Below, piece by piece: positions 33,933 through 44,233 of a stretch of DNA of 64,000 bases (positions are counted from its first letter, which is position 1; each line of letters starts with the position of its first letter). The DNA comes from Burkholderia ubonensis subsp. mesacidophila (GTDB taxonomy: Bacteria > Pseudomonadota > Gammaproteobacteria > Burkholderiales > Burkholderiaceae), in assembly GCF_002097715.1 (NCBI RefSeq), contig NZ_CP020738.1, positions 1,364,001 to 1,428,000 on the forward strand, written 5' to 3'. Under the pieces are notes generated by a model. It searched no databases, had not been told where the DNA came from, and saw only the letters and a program-made list of their open reading frames with translations. A program made the translations under genes and the position numbers.

Positions 33933-34850
33933 ATGAATCGAATCAAATTGAACCCCGCTATTGGTGCGATGGCGATCGGCATCGCAATGATGAGCGCTGC
34001 GCCGCATGCTTTCGCGCAGTCGTCCGCGGTGCTGAAGGTGACCGGAACGATCGTTCCTCCGGCTTGTACGCCGACGTTCGAGGGCGGCGATACGATCGAT
34101 TTCGGCCAGGTATCGCCTCGCGCGGATTTCAGCAAGGTCGGCGAGAAGAGGACGTCGCTGCGAATCTCTTGCACGTCGCCGTCGTTCATCGCGTTCAAGG
34201 TCACCGATAACCGGAACGGCACGCAGGTCAACCGGAACGCGCTGGCGAACGGGACGAGCACGGTGATGAGCTGGCTGGTGCCCAATCTCGCGAACGAGGG
34301 CGGCGGCATCATGGGCTGGAACGATCAGCTGTTCGGCCTCGGCAAGACGACCAAGGGCACGAAAATCGGTGCATATTCGATGCAGCTCGGCGCGGCGAAG
34401 GTCACGGGTTCGACGAGCGGCGGTATTGGCTCGATGACGAACATGGCCGTCACGACGGGTGTGTCGCTGAGCGACTGGATGCCGGCCGTGGGCGGCATGG
34501 CCGATTCGACATATAAGGCCATCGTCGGCAAGCTCCCCCTCCTCAACGCGTCTCACGGTCTGTGGATCACGCGCAGCGGAACGACCGGGACGGTCGGCGG
34601 CCTGCTCGGTGGCGATACCGGTCTGTACATCGCGAAGAACTTCAAGTATTCGGCTGTGAACGCCTTCAACGTCGGTAATGCGCTGTCCGTCGTGCCGCTG
34701 GTCGGCGGCGGCGTTGCGCATGCGATCAACGGGACGAACTTCACGTTCCCGATCAAGGTGCGTGCGATGCTGAACTCGGCGAGCGCGCTGGGTACCGGCA
34801 CGGCCGAGACTCTGGATGGCCAGGCGACGTTTGACCTCGTCTACATCTGA
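33933..34850 (+). CDS. DUF1120 fimbrial major subunit
   Basis: 305-residue exported pilus subunit of the DUF1120 family. Signal peptide AIGAMAIGIAMMSAAPHAFA, then the diagnostic SSAVLKVTGTIVPPACTPTF and GGDTIDFGQVSP, a second Cys in SLRISCTSPSFIAFKVTDNR, and the C-terminal beta-strand DGQATFDLVYI. An AGGAGAG ribosome site precedes ATG 33933. Compared with simple 150-200 residue pilins this family is long and repeats Gly/Ser/Thr-rich strands. It is the last gene of the fimbrial cluster and probably the main structural subunit. Base use is less GC-rich than the core genes, consistent with the AT-rich leader. Confidence 0.85.
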   Translation: MNRIKLNPAIGAMAIGIAMMSAAPHAFAQSSAVLKVTGTIVPPACTPTFEGGDTIDFGQVSPRADFSKVGEKRTSLRISCTSPSFIAFKVTDNRNGTQVNRNALANGTSTVMSWLVPNLANEGGGIMGWNDQLFGLGKTTKGTKIGAYSMQLGAAKVTGSTSGGIGSMTNMAVTTGVSLSDWMPAVGGMADSTYKAIVGKLPLLNASHGLWITRSGTTGTVGGLLGGDTGLYIAKNFKYSAVNAFNVGNALSVVPLVGGGVAHAINGTNFTFPIKVRAMLNSASALGTGTAETLDGQATFDLVYI

Positions 34851-35239
34851 GCCTGAAGTCGCTCGCTGGCGAACGGGGAACCGGCTCGATGCCCGACACG
34901 CCTGTGTCGCGATCCCCGCTTTGCCGATCGAGCGATCGGCAGCAGTGATGTAATGTGCGCCGCCGTCGCTGTGAGGCTGTATCCATGGCGGCGGCGGTTG
35001 CCCTCGGCGATCGCGCCGCCATCCCAATGGGGGCGGTGCAAAGGAGTGCCGTCCGACCCGGTCGATGGGCGAATCCCGTGTCGCGATGCAAGGGCCGAGC
35101 AGACAAATCGGCTTGCCGGTCGGACGAAGAAGAACTTTTTGGACTCGATGGCGTCGCCGGCCGTGTCGCACGGCGCCCGACCAGCGCTCCGGCGCAAGCG
35201 CTGGCGTGCGCGGCCATGCGGCGTCGCGTGCGTGCCGCG
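34851..35239. other. Intergenic region between convergent pilin and pip genes
   Basis: 389 bp between convergent genes. I see no gene, no clear terminator with a T-run, and no repeats longer than expected. Confidence 0.5.
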
Positions 35240-36250
<1,011 letters not shown>

Positions 36251-36435
36251 TCAAGCCCGCGCCCGGCTGTTGCGCCGCATGAATTACGCCGTTGTGCGGC
36301 GTTGTTTCCGGCGGTATTTTTTTAGACAATTTTATTTCGATATTTTTCAGCGAAACTGCCGACGACGTATCGGCACGCCATTCAGAAACACCAATCAATA
36401 AACCGGCCATTCGCCATTCCGATGGAAACGAGTCC

Positions 36436-37587
36436 ATGACACATCGTGTCAAGCAGCTTACCGGGTTGCGCGCCGTCGCGGTAACGATGGTCGTTGTCGG
36501 ACATGCGGAACACGTCGCGCCCGGCGGCTATACGGGCTGGCTCGCGCCGCTGCGGCTGCTGGCCGACGGCCGGCTCGGCGTACTGATCTTCTTCGTTCTC
36601 AGCGGATTCCTGATCACCAACGTGCTGCTGGGCGAACTGAAGCGCACGGGAAGCATCGCGCTGGCGCCGTTCTATGTCCGGCGCGCGCTGCGGATCTGGC
36701 CGGCCTGCTACGCGTATCTCGCGGTCGTCGCGATTCTGGCGGTGGCGGGGTGGATCGACGTCAGCCCGCACCAGTGGGCGCTTGCCGCGCTGCATCTGTG
36801 GAACTATTCGGTCGGGCTCGGCCTGACCGCCGACACCGCGCTGCATCCCGACGGCGCGTGGTATCTCGGCCATTTCTGGTCGCTGGCGCTCGAGGAGCAG
36901 TTCTACTGGTTCTGGCCGCTGCTGCTGCTGTTCGCCGTGCGGCGCGATAACACGCGCTGGCTGGCGGCGCTGATCCTGATCGTGCCGCTCGTTCGCGCGG
37001 GCACCTATTTCGCCGCGCCGGCGCTGCGCGGCCAGCTGCGGATGATGTTCCATACGGGCATCGATCCGATCCTGATCGGCTGCTACGTGGCGCTCAACCG
37101 GCAGCGGCTGGAGGCGTGGATCGGATCATGGCGCGGCGAGTCGCGCATCGTCACCGCGATCGTCTGCATCGTGCTGTTCGCGATGCCGGTGATCGAATCG
37201 GAACTGCGGGGAGTCTGGAATATCACTTACGGCGTGACGATCGAAGCGGCGTTGATCGGCATTCTGATCGTCGTGCTTAATTTTCGACATGATTTATGGT
37301 GTTCGCGATTGTTGCAAACCAGGCCGCTCGTGTTTATCGGCACGATTTCATTCAGCCTGTATCTGTGGCAGCAACCGTTCGCCAATCCGAACCTGCCGAT
37401 CCCGCATGGCTTTCCGCTCGGCATCCTGGAGGCGTTCGCGGCGGCCATAGCCAGCTACTTCCTCATCGAAAAGCCGTTCCTGCGGCTGAAAGACCGCTAT
37501 TCGGCGCGCGGCGCGCAACGCGCGCGCGACGGCGGGCTGAGGATGCCGGCGGGGACCGATGCGATCGGGCCCAAAGTCGCGGAGTAG
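36436..37587 (+). CDS. Acyltransferase 3 family membrane protein (OafA/YrhL type)
   Basis: 383-residue polytopic inner-membrane O-acyltransferase. The opening LTGLRAVAVTMVVVGHAEH carries the conserved Arg and His, followed by GVLIFFVLSGFLITNVLL, YVRRALRIWPACYAYL and GHFWSLALEEQFYWFWPLLL, all typical of the family; about ten hydrophobic segments follow. Such enzymes acetylate or otherwise acylate cell-surface polysaccharides or lipids. No glycan genes adjoin it, so the acceptor is unknown; PNAG is an option on the same chromosome segment but only by proximity. ATG 36436 was chosen because the family motif begins eight residues later; an in-frame upstream ATG at 36292 is followed by sequence with no family character. 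Confidence 0.88.
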   Translation: MTHRVKQLTGLRAVAVTMVVVGHAEHVAPGGYTGWLAPLRLLADGRLGVLIFFVLSGFLITNVLLGELKRTGSIALAPFYVRRALRIWPACYAYLAVVAILAVAGWIDVSPHQWALAALHLWNYSVGLGLTADTALHPDGAWYLGHFWSLALEEQFYWFWPLLLLFAVRRDNTRWLAALILIVPLVRAGTYFAAPALRGQLRMMFHTGIDPILIGCYVALNRQRLEAWIGSWRGESRIVTAIVCIVLFAMPVIESELRGVWNITYGVTIEAALIGILIVVLNFRHDLWCSRLLQTRPLVFIGTISFSLYLWQQPFANPNLPIPHGFPLGILEAFAAAIASYFLIEKPFLRLKDRYSARGAQRARDGGLRMPAGTDAIGPKVAE

Positions 37588-37624
37588 GCGGGCGGAGTCA
37601 CGGCGGCGCGATCCCGTCGCCGCA

Positions 37625-38437
37625 TCATTGCATCGCGGAGCGCGGATACCAGAAGTTCCGGAACATATCGATCCCGTACGACGTGCCGTCGTAGCGGACG
37701 ATCGTGCGCGCGGTCCGCTTGCCCGTGTCCGAGTATGCGTTGTCCTTGCGCTGCGTTTTCGTGATGCGGGCGGTGAGAGACAGGTCCGCGAAGCCGTGGC
37801 TCGAGGTCTTCTCGACGGCGATCGTCAGGTGCGCGGATTCACTGCGCGCGTCGCCGATGCCGGGTCCGCACGCCGTGCCTTCGACACTGACCCAGCCGTA
37901 GAGGTTGGTGCCGAACACCGGGCGGATGCGGTTGCCTTCGCGTATCCACAGGGTCAGTTCGTGTTCGGCGTCGGCGTCGGGGCAGCTTGCACCGCGGGCA
38001 CTGCTCGTGAAGACGATGCCGAACGCGCGAACGTCGGGCGACAGCCGGTACGGCGCGGTATCGATGCGATAGCTGTCCGGGCCGACTTCCGTGGCTGCAT
38101 CTTCCTCGATGATCGAGCGCTCGGCCGCAACCACCTTGCCGCTCTCGACAAGCGCGACGACCTGCAGCTTGTTGCTGTCGTCCGGGTTCTTGCCCTTCGG
38201 CAGCGAATCGAACGCGGCGGCCGCGATCGTCGTGCCCGGCGCGTTCGGCATGACCTTGCAGGCCGAAGCGACGACGAGCCCGTTCGTTGCGCGTGCGGCG
38301 ATGCGCGAGTCGGCGATGCCGGCCCAGCGGGCGATGGCGGCGATCGTGCCGTCGCTGCAAGGCTGATCGTCGGCGGCATGGGCGAGGGGAGCGGCGGCAA
38401 GCGCCAGCAACGGGGCAAAGCGAACGAGCGTCGTCAT
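37625..38437 (-). CDS. Secreted protein of unknown function
   Basis: 270 residues with a clear signal peptide (VRFAPLLALAAAPLAHA). The mature part contains four Cys that could form two disulfides (QPCSDGTIAAIARWAG, VVASACKVMPNAPGTTIAAA, GASCPDADAEHEL, EGTACGPGIG), an LWIREGNRIRPVFGT block and RTIVRYDGTSYGIDMFRNFW near the end. I recognise it only as a conserved proteobacterial hypothetical. It sits alone, convergent with the acyltransferase gene. Confidence 0.7.
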   Translation of the reverse strand: MTTLVRFAPLLALAAAPLAHAADDQPCSDGTIAAIARWAGIADSRIAARATNGLVVASACKVMPNAPGTTIAAAAFDSLPKGKNPDDSNKLQVVALVESGKVVAAERSIIEEDAATEVGPDSYRIDTAPYRLSPDVRAFGIVFTSSARGASCPDADAEHELTLWIREGNRIRPVFGTNLYGWVSVEGTACGPGIGDARSESAHLTIAVEKTSSHGFADLSLTARITKTQRKDNAYSDTGKRTARTIVRYDGTSYGIDMFRNFWYPRSAMQ

Positions 38438-38448
38438 GGTCCTGGCTG

Positions 38449-38470
38449 AAAAAAGGCCCTTGCGGGCCTT
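38449..38470 (-). terminator. Rho-independent terminator of the phosphonate operon
   Basis: On the minus strand AAGGCCC and GGGCCTT (plus positions 53-59 and 64-70 of this 38.4 kb block) form a 7-bp stem with a 4-base loop, followed by a run of six T (plus 38449-38454 are A). It lies 25 bp after the phnW stop codon. Confidence 0.85.
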
Positions 38471-38494
38471 AGTGCGACGAAGGGTGCGCGGACG

Positions 38495-39559
38495 TCAGCG
38501 CGTGAGCGCCGTGAACCCGTCCAGCAGCCGCTCGACGTCGGCCGCTTCGATCGCGCCCATCGTCGAGATGCGGAACAGTTCCTTCGACAGCCCGCCTTGC
38601 CCCGCGTAGATCACGAAGCCGCGCGTCTTCAGCCCGTCGTGCAGCTGTTCGTACGTCACGCCCTTTGGCAGACGGTACGCGCGCAGCACGACCGACGACG
38701 CGCCCTCGGGCAGCACGAGCGGCATCCCGCGCGCGGCGAGGCCCGCTTGCGCCTGGTCGGCGAGCGCCTTGTAGCGTGCATGGCGCGCGCGCCAGCCGCC
38801 GGCTTCGTCGAATTCGCGCAGCGCCTCGACGAGCGCGTAGTACGCGTGCACCGACGGCGTGAACGGCGTGTTGCGCTGGTCCTGCAGCTTCGCGAGGCGG
38901 CCGAGGTCGAGGTAGTACGTGCGGCTCGCGGCTTGCGCGAGCGCGCTGCGGCGCACGATCACGAACGCCGCGCCCGGCACGCCGTGCAGGCACTTGTTCG
39001 CGGTCGCGGCGACCGCATCGATGTCGCCGCCCGCAAAATCGATCGCCTCCGCGCCGAAGCTGCTGACGCCGTCGACGAGCAGCTTCACGCCGCGTGCGCG
39101 GCACACGTCGGCGATCGCGCCGAGGTCGTTCAGGCGGCCGGTCGTCGTTTCGTGATGGATCACGGCGACGTGCGAGAAGCCGCCCGCGTCGAGCCGCGCG
39201 GCGATCTGCGCGAGGTCGGGCGCCTGCATCCATTCGTGCTTCAGCACATCGTGCGCGATCCCGTACTGCGTCGCGATCTGCGCGATCCGCTCGCCGTACA
39301 CGCCGTTCTCGATCACGAGCAGCTTGCCGCCCTGCGGGACGAGCGCCGCGATCATGCTTTCGACGGCGGCGGTGCCCGAGCCCGTCATCAGCACGGCGGC
39401 CCATTCGGCCGGATCGAGCTCGTACGCCGCGACGAGACGCGCGCGCGCCTCGTCCTGCAGGTCGAAGAACTCGCTTTCGCGATGGCACAGGTCGGGTTGC
39501 AGCAGGCTGCGGCGCACGCGTTCGGTCAGCGTTACCGGGCCGGGGTTCAGCAGCAGCAT
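38495..39559 (-). CDS. phnW: 2-aminoethylphosphonate--pyruvate transaminase
   Basis: 354-residue class V PLP aminotransferase interconverting phosphonoacetaldehyde and 2-aminoethylphosphonate. Family landmarks: LNPGPVTLTERVRRSL at the N-terminus, VLMTGSGTAAVESMIA for the phosphate cup, HHETTTGRLNDL, and the PLP lysine K189 in ATANKCLHGVPGAAF. The ATG at 39559 overlaps the aepY stop by one base (TGATG); the in-frame TTG one codon earlier is not needed. PhnW is often catabolic, but here it follows PEP mutase and phosphonopyruvate decarboxylase, so it runs in the biosynthetic direction and is the last gene before the terminator at 38449-38470. Confidence 0.93.
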   Translation of the reverse strand: MLLLNPGPVTLTERVRRSLLQPDLCHRESEFFDLQDEARARLVAAYELDPAEWAAVLMTGSGTAAVESMIAALVPQGGKLLVIENGVYGERIAQIATQYGIAHDVLKHEWMQAPDLAQIAARLDAGGFSHVAVIHHETTTGRLNDLGAIADVCRARGVKLLVDGVSSFGAEAIDFAGGDIDAVAATANKCLHGVPGAAFVIVRRSALAQAASRTYYLDLGRLAKLQDQRNTPFTPSVHAYYALVEALREFDEAGGWRARHARYKALADQAQAGLAARGMPLVLPEGASSVVLRAYRLPKGVTYEQLHDGLKTRGFVIYAGQGGLSKELFRISTMGAIEAADVERLLDGFTALTR

Positions 39560-40740
39560 CAATGGGCTCCTTCAGCGTGGGCTTCGGTCTGTGCGGCGCC
39601 GATGTGCCGCATCAGGCGGGTCTTGACCTCGACCGGCGTGACGGTCGGGCGGGGCAGCCCGTCGGGCACGCCGGTGCGGATCGCGATGCGCACGAACTGC
39701 GCGCCGTCCGCGCGCGCGTCCAGCGCCGCGTCCAGCACGTCGAGCGTGTCGCCTTCGGACGCCGACGCGTAGCCGCACGCGGCGGCGACGCCGGCGAACG
39801 ACACGTGCTGCGATACGGTGGCCTGGCCGCCCGTCGATTCGTGCGCGCCGTTGTCGAGCAGCACGTGCGTGAGGTTCGCGGGGCCGTAGGCGCCGAGCGT
39901 CGCGAACGCGCCCATGCGCATCAGCGCGGCGCCGTCGCCGTCGACCGCGACGACCTTCAGGTCGGGCCGCGCGAGCGCGAGGCCGAGCGCGAGCGGCGTC
40001 ACGCAGCCCATCGAGCCGACCATGTACAGCTGGTTCGGGCGATCGTCGATTGCATACAGCTCGCGGCCGCAGAAGCCGGTCGACGCGAGCACGACGGTCG
40101 AATCGACCGGCGTGTGCGCGATCACGCGCTGCAGCGCGTCGTGGCGGGTCGGCAGCGTATCGGCCGATGCCGCCTGCGACGACGACTGGGCGGCGACGTG
40201 CGCGCGCGGCGTCGCCGCCGGGTTCGCCTTCAGCTCATACGGCGCGACGCTGCCTTTCTGCATCACGAGCGCGTACGGGCGGCCGGTCGCGTCCATGTGC
40301 GCGATCGCGCGGTCGAGCGCCGGGCCGACCGCGTCGGGATCGGTCGGGAAGGTCTCCCACGGGATCTCCATCGTGTCGAGCATCGCGGGCGTGATCGGCC
40401 CCATCAGCGCGTGCTGCGGCTCGTCGGGCACGCCCGGCTGGCCGCGCCACGTGACGATCAGCAGCTGCGGCAGGCGGAACGTCCACGTGAGCGACGTGAG
40501 CGGGCTCACCGCGTTGCCGAGCCCCGAGTTCTGCATCATCGCGATCCCGCGCTTGCCGCCGAGCGTGGCTCCTGCGATCAGCGCGACCGCGTCGCCTTCG
40601 TTCGCGGCCGACAGGTAGTGCAGCGTCGGGTCCTGCAGCACGTAGTTGATGAACGGCGTCAGGTACGAGCAGGGCACACCCGCGTACCAGTCGAAGCCGC
40701 GTTCGCGCGCGGCCTCGACGAACTGGGCCGCATCGATCAT
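39559..40740 (-). CDS. aepY: Phosphonopyruvate decarboxylase
   Basis: 393-residue thiamine-diphosphate enzyme converting 3-phosphonopyruvate to phosphonoacetaldehyde, the irreversible step that pulls the PEP mutase equilibrium. N-terminal blocks [15 protein letters not shown] and [20 protein letters not shown] (with the cofactor-activating Glu) and [13 protein letters not shown] are typical. The ThDP-binding motif is [20 protein letters not shown] followed by [15 protein letters not shown] 35-residue Ala/Ser-rich linker ([19 protein letters not shown]) separates the two halves. Start ATG 40740 overlaps the aepX stop as ATGA. Confidence 0.95.
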   Translation of the reverse strand: MIDAAQFVEAARERGFDWYAGVPCSYLTPFINYVLQDPTLHYLSAANEGDAVALIAGATLGGKRGIAMMQNSGLGNAVSPLTSLTWTFRLPQLLIVTWRGQPGVPDEPQHALMGPITPAMLDTMEIPWETFPTDPDAVGPALDRAIAHMDATGRPYALVMQKGSVAPYELKANPAATPRAHVAAQSSSQAASADTLPTRHDALQRVIAHTPVDSTVVLASTGFCGRELYAIDDRPNQLYMVGSMGCVTPLALGLALARPDLKVVAVDGDGAALMRMGAFATLGAYGPANLTHVLLDNGAHESTGGQATVSQHVSFAGVAAACGYASASEGDTLDVLDAALDARADGAQFVRIAIRTGVPDGLPRPTVTPVEVKTRLMRHIGAAQTEAHAEGAH

Positions 40741-42425
40741 TGCGCGCCTCCGTTGCCCGCGCCCGGCTCGGACAGCGGCGTCTGGCCGTGCGCGAAATCG
40801 CCCGCGCGGCGGAAGTCTTCCAGGTCGTTGACGCCGCGCCAGTGGCCGTGCACGTACTGCACCTCGATCTTCTCGCCGGCGGCGATCAGCTCGTTGAGGA
40901 GCGAGGGGATGTCGAGCGTGTCGAAATCGTCGCGCGCCTGCAGGGTCGCGAGCATCGCCTTCAGGCGCTCGACGCCCGCGCCGCGCACGTTCAGCAGGCC
41001 GATCCAGCGGCCGTGCGGCGTGCCTTCGGCGACATCGCTCGACACGCGCTGCAGATAGGTCTTCTGGCCGAACAGGCCGCGGTCGTCGGCGGCCGAGCAG
41101 AGCGCGAAGTCGCGCACGCTCTGGTTCGACGGCTGCGTCAGCGACGAATCGACGACGACGCTGAACTCGGCCTCGCTCTCCGCGAGGTCGCGCAGGATGT
41201 AGCTGCGGAACAGCAGGTCGCCGTACGAGATCACGGTGTCGCCGGTCAGGCGCCCGGCCGCGCACGCGAGCGACGCGAGCTCGCCCGTCTGCGCATGACG
41301 CTCGTTGACGACGACCTTGATGCCCGACGTGTCGATCGCGTCGGCGCGGTAGCCGCCGACCACGGTGATGTCGTTCACGCCGTGCTTCTTGAAGCCGTCG
41401 ACGAGCCAGCGCAGGAGCGGCTTGCCGGCGACCGGCAGCATGACCTTCGGCTTGTCTTCGGTGACGGCTTCCAGCCCCTTGCCGCGGCTCGCGGCGAGCA
41501 CGATCGCGGCGTTCGACGCGCGCGACGACGACGACAGGTAAATGCGCTCGGCCGCCGAGTATTCGTCGGCGTCCTGCAGGCGGAAGATCTCGTTGACCGA
41601 CGCGACGCGGTCCTCGACGTTGATCAGCGTTTCGTTCTCGTGGATCTCGCGCGCGACGGCCTGCATCGCGGACGCCGATGCGCGGATCAGATGGTTCGCC
41701 CAGATCACGGTGCTGATGCCGGCCTGGCGGAACACGTCGGTCGGCGTGCTGTAGTACTTGGTCGGCACGATCACGAGCGGCGCCTTGCCGCTCCATTCGC
41801 GCGCGAACTGCAGGATCTCGTCCGGGCGCGACAGCTTGCTGTGGATCAGGATCGCGTCCGCGCCGGCTTCCGCATACGCGTTCGCGCGGCGCAGCGCCTC
41901 GTCCATCCCCCAGCCGGCGATCAGCGCCTCGACGCGCGCGACGATCGAGAAGTCGGGGTCGCTCTGCGAATCCTTGCCGGCCTTGATCTTGCCGCAGAAC
42001 TCGTCGATCTCGGCGAGCGGCTGGCGCTCGCCGTCGATGAAGCTGTTGGTCTTCGGGAACTGCTTGTCCTCGATGCACACGCCCGCGATGCCGCGCTGCT
42101 CGAGCTTCCTCACGAGGCGGCGCACGTTGTTGAAGTTGCCGTAGCCGGTGTCGCCGTCGAGCAGGATCGGCAGGTCGCTCGCGTCGGCCATGAACTCGAG
42201 CACGTCGACGACCTGGGTCCAGCTCGCCTCGTTGTTGTCGCGCACGCCGAACTGCGCGGAGATCGCGAGGCCGGACGCCCAGATCCCCTTGAAGCCGGCC
42301 TCGCGGACGATCCGCGCGGACAGGCCGTTGTGCGCTTCCATCAGGAATTCGAGGTCGCTGCTGACGAGCATGCGGCGCAGGCGGGCGCTGCGCGATTCGG
42401 TGAAATTGGGTTCGCGTGCGTTCAT
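40737..42425 (-). CDS. aepX: Phosphoenolpyruvate mutase fused to a nucleotidyltransferase
   Basis: 562 residues in two domains. Residues 1-295 are PEP mutase, forming the C-P bond of phosphonopyruvate, with [19 protein letters not shown] and the diagnostic [10 protein letters not shown] at 119-128. Residues from about 305 are a nucleotidyltransferase with [20 protein letters not shown] and [20 protein letters not shown]; the usual AAGxGxR signature is altered to ASRGKGL, a form also seen in mutase-linked CTP transferases that activate phosphonates. So one polypeptide probably starts the path and activates the finished phosphonate (for example to CMP-2-aminoethylphosphonate). ATG 42425 overlaps the previous gene's stop (ATGA). 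Confidence 0.93.
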   Translation of the reverse strand: MNAREPNFTESRSARLRRMLVSSDLEFLMEAHNGLSARIVREAGFKGIWASGLAISAQFGVRDNNEASWTQVVDVLEFMADASDLPILLDGDTGYGNFNNVRRLVRKLEQRGIAGVCIEDKQFPKTNSFIDGERQPLAEIDEFCGKIKAGKDSQSDPDFSIVARVEALIAGWGMDEALRRANAYAEAGADAILIHSKLSRPDEILQFAREWSGKAPLVIVPTKYYSTPTDVFRQAGISTVIWANHLIRASASAMQAVAREIHENETLINVEDRVASVNEIFRLQDADEYSAAERIYLSSSSRASNAAIVLAASRGKGLEAVTEDKPKVMLPVAGKPLLRWLVDGFKKHGVNDITVVGGYRADAIDTSGIKVVVNERHAQTGELASLACAAGRLTGDTVISYGDLLFRSYILRDLAESEAEFSVVVDSSLTQPSNQSVRDFALCSAADDRGLFGQKTYLQRVSSDVAEGTPHGRWIGLLNVRGAGVERLKAMLATLQARDDFDTLDIPSLLNELIAAGEKIEVQYVHGHWRGVNDLEDFRRAGDFAHGQTPLSEPGAGNGGAQ

Positions 42426-43189
42426 CGTGTAGCTCCGGCGGTAGTGCGTTGAATCAGGGGGAGGATGTCCTGCGTGGCGCGCGCGACATCGTTCGGGAAG
42501 TCGATCTCGATCCACGGCGCGCCCGTCACGTCGGCGACGTCGAACGAATGGCCGCCTTCGAGCAGCAGGTCGCGCACGGCTTCCTCGTGCGGCATGTTCG
42601 CGCGGCCGCTGTCGACGTAGCCCGCGACGATCGCCGCGAGGCGGCGCGCGGTGTGTTCGGTGAAGCGGAAGAAGCCGACCGATTCGCCGATCGTGTCGTA
42701 GTCGAGGTCGACGGCGAGCTGCTTGCGCAGCTCGACCGGCACGCCGTTCTTCAGGCACAGCTTGACGGGCTCGTCGCCCGCTTCGAAATCGCGGTCGATC
42801 AGCAGGCGGTCGACCGGCTGGTCGGGGTTGGCCACGAGCGCGTGCAGGATGTTTTCGTCGTACAGCACGTCGGCGTCCATCAGCAGCACGTCGCCGCCGC
42901 GCGTCATCGCGTCGGCGGCCGTATGCACGGTCAGCACGCTGCCGAGATCGTAGCGCTCGTTCAGCACGATTTCCGCGCGGCGGCCGAGGCGCTTCAGTTC
43001 TTCCTCGACCTTGCCGGACTGGAAGCCCAGCGCCAGCACGATCTCGTCGACGCCGGCGGCGTCGAGCACGCGCAAGTGGCGCTCGAGCAGCGAGGCGTCG
43101 TCGAAGCGCAGCAGACACTTCGGGAATTGCGCTTCGGGAGGTTGCTGCAGGCGCAAGCCGAGGCCTGCCGCAAGAATGATGGCTCGCAT
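42422..43189 (-). CDS. Phosphocholine/sugar-phosphate-type nucleotidyltransferase
   Basis: 255-residue NTP transferase resembling LicC-like phosphocholine cytidylyltransferases. It opens [16 protein letters not shown] with the nucleotide loop, then [20 protein letters not shown], the metal-binding [15 protein letters not shown], and [16 protein letters not shown] near the end. ATG 43189 has a GGAG site; an in-frame TTG at 43204 adds five residues without support. It is the second nucleotidyltransferase of the operon, beside the one fused to PEP mutase, so it either activates the phosphonate head group (and the fused domain does something else) or makes a different CDP-alcohol. It follows the flippase-like gene after 42 bp. 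Confidence 0.85.
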   Translation of the reverse strand: MRAIILAAGLGLRLQQPPEAQFPKCLLRFDDASLLERHLRVLDAAGVDEIVLALGFQSGKVEEELKRLGRRAEIVLNERYDLGSVLTVHTAADAMTRGGDVLLMDADVLYDENILHALVANPDQPVDRLLIDRDFEAGDEPVKLCLKNGVPVELRKQLAVDLDYDTIGESVGFFRFTEHTARRLAAIVAGYVDSGRANMPHEEAVRDLLLEGGHSFDVADVTGAPWIEIDFPNDVARATQDILPLIQRTTAGATR

Positions 43190-43231
43190 GTGTTCTCCAA
43201 CCAAAAAATCGACTGAACGATCCTGGATCGA

Positions 43232-44233
43232 TCAGTCGGCGAGGGGCTGCGGCGCACGGCGCCGCTGCCAGTTTCTTTCACTGAAATGCAGATAGAGCAG
43301 GCCGGGCAGGCCGAGCGCGAGTTCGCGCGCGCGCTTCGCGAGCGACAGCGCGAGCGCCGCGTCGGGCGGCAGGCCGACGAGCGGCGCGAGCAGCAGGTAG
43401 CCGCCTTCCTGCGCGCCGAGCGAGCCCGGGATCGCGAAGGCGGCGCCGCGGATCGCCTGGCCGACGCTTTCGAGCAGCAGCGCGTCGAGCCAGCTCACCG
43501 GATGCCCGAGGAAATGCAGCGCGAGCCACACTTCCGCGGTGCCGACGATCCAGCCGACGAAACTCAGCGCGAAGGTCGACGCCACCTTGCGGCGCTCGCC
43601 GTACAGCGTGCCGACCGCCGCGTCGATCGCGTCCGCGCGGGTCGCGAGCGACGACCAGTCGCGCGGGCCGAGCAGCTTCGATGCGACGCGCAGGCCGCGG
43701 CCGAACAGCCCGCGCCGCTGCGCGGCATAGAACAGCAGCGCGCAGCCGCCGAGCACGCCGGTCGCGATCAGCGCCGGCGTGCGCAGGTGCGCGACCGATT
43801 CGTGGGTCGCGACCATGCTGAACGCGGCGATGCCGACGAGCGCGAACGCCATCTGCGCGAGCGCCTGCATCGTCGTGCTGACGGTGATCGCCGCGGCGGC
43901 ATCCGCCATCCGCGTGCCGCGCTGCGCGAGGTAGCGCACCATCAGCACGGGGCCGCCGATCTGCCCGGCGGGCAGCAGGCTGTTGACCGATTCGCCGACC
44001 CAGCGCGCGCGCAGCGCGTTGCCGAGCTCGGCGCCGGGCTCGCCCTTGCGGAACATCACCGCGATCGCCGCCGCATCGATCACGAGCGGCACGACGTGGA
44101 ACGCCGCGACGAGCGCGAGCCCCCAGCCGGCCGCAAGGAACGTCGACGCGACCGCGCCGACGCCCTGCCACGCGAGCAGGGCGACGAACAGGGCCGTCCC
44201 GAGGGACAGCAGGATCATGCCGGCGCGTGTCAT
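43232..44233 (-). CDS. Flippase-like integral membrane protein (LPG synthase TM / UPF0104 family)
   Basis: 333-residue polytopic membrane protein of the lysylphosphatidylglycerol-synthase transmembrane family, without a catalytic GNAT-type domain. Segments are visible from residue 6 ([17 protein letters not shown]) through [20 protein letters not shown], the most conserved stretch of the family, and [20 protein letters not shown] followed by [20 protein letters not shown]. Relatives are linked to lipid translocation or to hopanoid handling (HpnL). In this operon it would move a phosphonolipid, or its precursor, across the inner membrane (inference). Start ATG 44233 overlaps the oxygenase stop (ATGA). 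Confidence 0.85.
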   Translation of the reverse strand: MTRAGMILLSLGTALFVALLAWQGVGAVASTFLAAGWGLALVAAFHVVPLVIDAAAIAVMFRKGEPGAELGNALRARWVGESVNSLLPAGQIGGPVLMVRYLAQRGTRMADAAAAITVSTTMQALAQMAFALVGIAAFSMVATHESVAHLRTPALIATGVLGGCALLFYAAQRRGLFGRGLRVASKLLGPRDWSSLATRADAIDAAVGTLYGERRKVASTFALSFVGWIVGTAEVWLALHFLGHPVSWLDALLLESVGQAIRGAAFAIPGSLGAQEGGYLLLAPLVGLPPDAALALSLAKRARELALGLPGLLYLHFSERNWQRRRAPQPLAD

